In this document: positions 63,310-64,000 of the stretch, piece after piece
Numbering within the stretch: position 1 is the first letter of the stretch
How the letters are laid out: every line of letters begins with the position of its first letter
Assembly: GCA_026398435.1 (NCBI GenBank)
Contig: JAPLSW010000050.1
Location: 1 to 64,000, forward strand
Length of the DNA stretch: 64,000 nucleotides
Source: Chlamydiota bacterium
GTDB lineage: Bacteria; Chlamydiota; Chlamydiia; Chlamydiales; Rhabdochlamydiaceae
Reading direction: 5' to 3'
Notes under the pieces: model-generated
Told to the model about the DNA's origin: nothing
Databases searched by the model: none
Seen by the model: only the letters and a program-made list of their open reading frames with translations
Program-made: the position numbers and the translations under genes

Positions 63310-64000
63310 ATGAAACAAACAACCTCTTTAAATCCCGAGCAGCAGATTGCCGCTGAACATATCGAAGGACCTATGCTTGTGCTTGCAGGGGCCGGATCTG
63401 GCAAAACTCGAATTGTCATCCACCGGATATTGCATCTTATAGGGATCGGTGTACCTGCCTCTGAAATTCTAGCAGTCACTTTTACGAATAAAGCGGCAGA
63501 GGAAATGAAATCTAGGATCCTGCACCTGGCGCAGGTGCATGTGCTTACAAGTACATTCCATAGTCTATGTGCTAGGATCTTAAGAGAGTCGATACAGCAT
63601 CTAGATTATTCTCCTCACTTTGTGATCCTAGATGAGGAAGACTCTGAAAAAACGGTAAAACAGTGCCTGGCAGCGGTTGGCATTAAAGATGAAAAAAGCC
63701 TACTTAAGAGCATCCGCTCCCAAATATCTAACGCAAAAAACCATCTGCTTGAACCGGAAAACTATGTAGAGGAAAATCCTACTTTTTTTGAGATCTACTC
63801 TCTATACCAAAAGAAGCTCAAAGAATATAACGCACTCGATTTTGATGACCTACTTTTTTTAACGGTAAAACTTTTCCAAAAACATCCTGATGTCCTCGCT
63901 ATTTACCAAAAGAGATGGAATTTCATTCTGATCGATGAGTACCAAGATACAAACGCTGCGCAGTACAACCTAACAAAGCTCCTTTCCGGTCAGCATCACA
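63310..64000 (+). CDS. UvrD/PcrA-type DNA helicase, N-terminal part
   Basis: Open from ATG 63310 to the window edge (230 codons). Superfamily 1A helicase motifs: LNPEQQIAAEHIEGPMLVLAGAGSGKTRIVIHRI (Q motif and Walker A), ILAVTFTNKAAEEMKSRI (motif Ia), TFHSLCARILR, ALDFDDLLFL, and ILIDEYQDTNAAQY (motif II). It unwinds DNA in repair or replication restart. PcrA, UvrD and Rep cannot be separated from this part. Confidence 0.92.
   Translation, partial: MKQTTSLNPEQQIAAEHIEGPMLVLAGAGSGKTRIVIHRILHLIGIGVPASEILAVTFTNKAAEEMKSRILHLAQVHVLTSTFHSLCARILRESIQHLDYSPHFVILDEEDSEKTVKQCLAAVGIKDEKSLLKSIRSQISNAKNHLLEPENYVEENPTFFEIYSLYQKKLKEYNALDFDDLLFLTVKLFQKHPDVLAIYQKRWNFILIDEYQDTNAAQYNLTKLLSGQHH

Overview
The window looks like the chromosome of an environmental Chlamydiales bacterium (Parachlamydia/Waddlia/Criblamydia-like). 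This is inferred from gene content, not from a marker-gene tree. The signs are a MOMP-like cysteine-containing beta-barrel porin, an Rhs protein ending in a domain I recognise as the chlamydial DUF687 family, type II secretion pseudopilin genes near mutL and pepP as I recall them in Chlamydia, a two-domain PutA, groESL with a degenerate CIRCE, and moderate-to-low GC. There is one tRNA, no rRNA and no CRISPR array.

Layout. 1-135: 5' end of a group II intron (minus strand) directly abutting a terminator. 209-8307: a hypothetical gene and three pseudopilin/T2SS-type genes, the first separated from the other two by an accessory block (MOMP-like porin, Fic protein, Lys-rich mini-protein, OPT peptide transporter). 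8310-15340: a tightly overlapping minus-strand operon mutL-M24 peptidase-adenylate cyclase-sensor kinase. 15458-20816: a CCA-adding-type nucleotidyltransferase, an Inc-like membrane protein, and the metNIQ methionine importer. 20846-27509: an Rhs/YD-repeat protein with a lipase-like C-terminal domain, an overlapping small membrane-anchored gene (candidate immunity protein), and a decayed second copy of that tail/partner module. 27869-31900: accessory genes (DUF234-type ATPase, AraC/GyrI regulator, kinase-like membrane protein) with repeats and palindromes.

31988-49375 is mostly core: SpoU methyltransferase, rsgA, eno, a lipase-like protein, an LTA-synthase/sulfatase-like membrane enzyme, peroxiredoxin, an MBL-fold hydrolase, tRNA-Arg, hipBA, a PrmA-like methyltransferase, putP, groESL and a NamZ-like muramidase. 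49502-54712: putA, an Rpn-type nuclease gene bracketed by a 40-bp repeat of the putA 3' end, and gene remnants (SulP STAS domain, AlbA_2). 54997-59237: a four-gene tripartite ABC efflux operon. 59347-64000: a secreted-looking cytidylyltransferase, a CPA2 antiporter, a small gene, an AAA_14/DUF4143 ATPase with triple operators, and the start of a UvrD/PcrA helicase.

The strongest cross-cutting observation is that stand-alone accessory genes (Fic, two ATPases, hipBA, the AlbA_2 remnant, rhs) are each preceded by gene-specific palindromes. In three cases (Fic, DUF4143 ATPase, rhs) the last arm overlaps the ribosome-binding site, so each module seems to carry its own compact control element. The most system-like locus is the Rhs-DUF687 gene with its overlapping partner and the decayed duplicate of the same module downstream. 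Statements about families come from motif recognition only; no database search was possible.
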